Shown: one piece after another, positions 13,362 to 14,955 of the stretch
Layout: every line of letters starts with the position of its first letter
How positions within the stretch are numbered: the first letter of the stretch is position 1
Assembly: GCA_009843625.1 (NCBI GenBank)
Contig: VYDD01000049.1
Coordinates: 1-14,955, forward strand
Source of the DNA: Gammaproteobacteria bacterium
Lineage (GTDB): Bacteria; Gemmatimonadota; Gemmatimonadetes; Longimicrobiales; Gaopeijiaceae
DNA: 14,955 nt
Direction of reading: 5' to 3'
Translations under genes and position numbers: made by a program
Notes under the pieces: generated by a model
Told to the model about the DNA's origin: nothing
What the model saw: only the letters and a program-made list of their open reading frames with translations
Databases searched by the model: none

Positions 13362-14955
13362 GCGCGCCGGAAGCCTCCCGCGCGGACCTGGACCAGCGAC
13401 CTGCGCCCGTCGACGAAGACCAGCGCCAGCGCGTTCGCACCGAACTGCGCACCAGCTTCCTGGTCGAGGCCGGCGCCGGCTCCGGCAAGACCACGCTCCT
13501 CGTCGACCGGATGGTGGCGCTGGTCGAGAGCGGTGAAACGGAAGTGGCCCGGATCGCGGCCGTGACCTTCACGCGAAAGGCGGCGGCGGAGCTGCGGGAA
13601 CGATTCCAGGTGGCGCTCGAGCGGCGCTACCGCGAGGCCCGCCCCGATCCGGCCGAAGGCGAGAGGGCGGCCCGGCTCCGCGACGCAATCGACGGCGTCG
13701 ACCGCGCGTTTCTGGGCACCATCCACGCCTTCTGCGCGCGTCTGCTTCGCGAACGCCCCATCGAAGCCGGCCTCGACCCGGAGTTCCAGGAGGCGCAGGA
13801 GGCCGAGACCCAGCTCCTGCAGGAACGCTTCTGGACGAGCTTCGTCGAGCGCATCATCTCCGACTCGGATCCCCTGGTAGAGGAGCTGGCGGGCGCGGGG
13901 CTCCGGGTGGACCAGTTGCGCAAGGCCTTCGACCAGATGGTCGAGAACCTCGATGTCGAGTATCCCGCCGACCCTGTCGCCGCGCCGGGGCCCGAGGAGG
14001 CGCGCGGGGTGCGCCGCGTGCTGGAGAAGCTGCTCGACCGGGCCCTCGCCCTGATGCCGGATGATGAGCCGGAACGCGGATGGGATGCGACCCAGCAGAT
14101 GGTGCGCTCTCTCCGCTACACGCGCCGTTTCCGCGGATGGGACGATCTTGCGGCGCTCTTCGATGCCGCCGAGAAGATGTCCTCGCGAAAGGGCTTCACG
14201 CTCAACCGGTGGCCACAGCCGACCCCGGAAGGCTCGGCCGAGGTCAAGCGGCTGAGGGACGAACTCGCTGTCCTGGGAAGCGAAGACGGTCCGATCCGCA
14301 AGCATCTCGACCGCTGGCTGGCGCATCGCTATTCGATGGCGATCAGGCTGGTGCGGCGGGCGGCCATAGAGTTCGCCGAAGAGCGTCTGCGCATCGGACT
14401 GCTCAGCTTCCACGACCTCCTGATGCTGACGGCGCAACTGCTTCGCGAGCATCCCGAGGTGCGCCGGGATCTGGGGGAACGCTACCGATACGTCCTCATC
14501 GACGAGTTCCAGGACACCGATCCCATACAGGCGGAGCTGCTTTTCCTGCTCGCATCCGAGCCCGAGCCGCGGGCGGGGGATGCCGGACCCCGGCCGGCCG
14601 ACTGGCACACCGTGGTTCCGCGCCCCGGCGCGCTCTTCGTCGTCGGGGATCCGAAGCAGAGCATCTATCGCTTCAGGCGCGCCGACATCGCCGTCTACAA
14701 CCAGGTGCGCGCGCGCTTCAAGGAGTTCGGCGCGGTCCTCCGGCTCATCACCAACTTCCGCTCGCGCCAGACCGTTGCCGACCTGGTCAACGACGTCTTC
14801 GACGATCCCGCCCGCTTCCCCCGGGAGGAAACCGACCGCCAGGCGTGCTTCGCGCCCATGGTGCCCTACCCGCGAGCACCCAACGGGCCGGAGGGGGTGT
14901 TCCACTACCAAGTGCCGAAGGCACGGCGCAATGCGGACGCGGCACGGCTCGAAGC
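13358..14955 (+). CDS. AddA-like UvrD/RecB-family ATP-dependent helicase, 3'-partial
   Basis: This is the motor subunit expected to pair with the AddB-like protein; 532 complete codons are present before the window ends. Superfamily 1A motifs appear in order: a Q motif around Gln22 (DEDQRQRV); Walker A EAGAGSGKTT (37-46, Lys44); motif Ia AVTFTRKAAAEL; motif Ic GTIHAFCARLL; Walker B VLIDEFQDTD (Asp382, Glu383); motif III VVGDPKQSIYRFR (428-440); and motif IV ITNFRSRQ. All residues needed for ATP hydrolysis in this half are kept. The rest of domain 2A, motifs V-VI and any C-terminal nuclease domain lie beyond the end, so it is unknown whether AddA brings a second nuclease. The GTG start at 13358 overlaps the upstream TGA (GTGA), and no later start precedes the Walker A. 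Ribosome-binding support is weak (GGA about 11 bases upstream), consistent with coupling. Confidence 0.9.
   Translation, partial: MSAPEASRADLDQRPAPVDEDQRQRVRTELRTSFLVEAGAGSGKTTLLVDRMVALVESGETEVARIAAVTFTRKAAAELRERFQVALERRYREARPDPAEGERAARLRDAIDGVDRAFLGTIHAFCARLLRERPIEAGLDPEFQEAQEAETQLLQERFWTSFVERIISDSDPLVEELAGAGLRVDQLRKAFDQMVENLDVEYPADPVAAPGPEEARGVRRVLEKLLDRALALMPDDEPERGWDATQQMVRSLRYTRRFRGWDDLAALFDAAEKMSSRKGFTLNRWPQPTPEGSAEVKRLRDELAVLGSEDGPIRKHLDRWLAHRYSMAIRLVRRAAIEFAEERLRIGLLSFHDLLMLTAQLLREHPEVRRDLGERYRYVLIDEFQDTDPIQAELLFLLASEPEPRAGDAGPRPADWHTVVPRPGALFVVGDPKQSIYRFRRADIAVYNQVRARFKEFGAVLRLITNFRSRQTVADLVNDVFDDPARFPREETDRQACFAPMVPYPRAPNGPEGVFHYQVPKARRNADAARLE

Noticed and set aside
13169..14911. 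A 580-codon minus-strand open frame opposite the AddA-like gene
   Set aside because: The plus strand here encodes every N-terminal SF1 helicase motif in order. The minus frame shows no domain.
1..14955. CRISPR array, tRNA/rRNA genes, insertion sequences, phage or defence island genes
   Set aside because: No spaced direct repeats, tRNA-like cloverleaf, transposase motif or terminal repeats were noticed. AddAB-type proteins are housekeeping repair and do not by themselves indicate a defence system.

Overview
The window is a gene-dense, high-GC stretch of bacterial chromosome with eight protein-coding genes, no RNA genes, no mobile elements and no gap between genes longer than 142 bases. The gene set (S46 dipeptidyl-peptidase, exported two-domain M16 peptidase, exported PLP enzyme, carboxypeptidase-regulatory/VWA protein, AddAB-like nuclease-helicase) and the G/C-rich third codon positions suggest a Gemmatimonadota or similar environmental lineage. 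That placement is an inference from gene content, not from a marker gene.

Left part (1-8323): four genes whose products all carry, or by family should carry, export signals. A 5'-truncated S46 serine peptidase on the + strand (1-2055) converges with only 4 bases between stops on a minus-strand class V aminotransferase-fold enzyme that has a twin-arginine signal (2060-3352). Upstream of that, also on the minus strand, are a two-domain M16 zinc peptidase with a Sec signal (3478-6246), followed by a terminator-like hairpin, and a VWA-domain protein with a carboxypeptidase-regulatory-like N-terminal domain (6374-8323). The S46, M16 and PLP genes suggest peptide and amino-acid processing outside the cytoplasm, though no shared operon or pathway is proven.

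Right part (8466-14955): a co-directional + strand series. It starts with an AlkA-type DNA glycosylase (8466-9092), divergent from the VWA gene across 142 bases. Next is a fatty acid hydroxylase/sterol desaturase-family membrane di-iron enzyme (9184-9990), then an AddB-like nuclease subunit (10017-13361) with complete RecB-type nuclease residues and four iron-sulfur cysteines. The last gene is an AddA-like UvrD-family helicase (from 13358, running off the window end) whose GTG start overlaps the AddB stop. The AddB/AddA pair should form a double-strand-break end-resection complex. The glycosylase adds a base-repair function nearby, and the hydroxylase is the functional outlier.

I found no clear undescribed system. 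The items most worth a second look are the exported PLP enzyme beside secreted peptidases, the S46 specificity residue, the AddB-like subunit without a visible Walker A and with an in-frame 21-base tandem duplication, and the domain fusion of the VWA protein.
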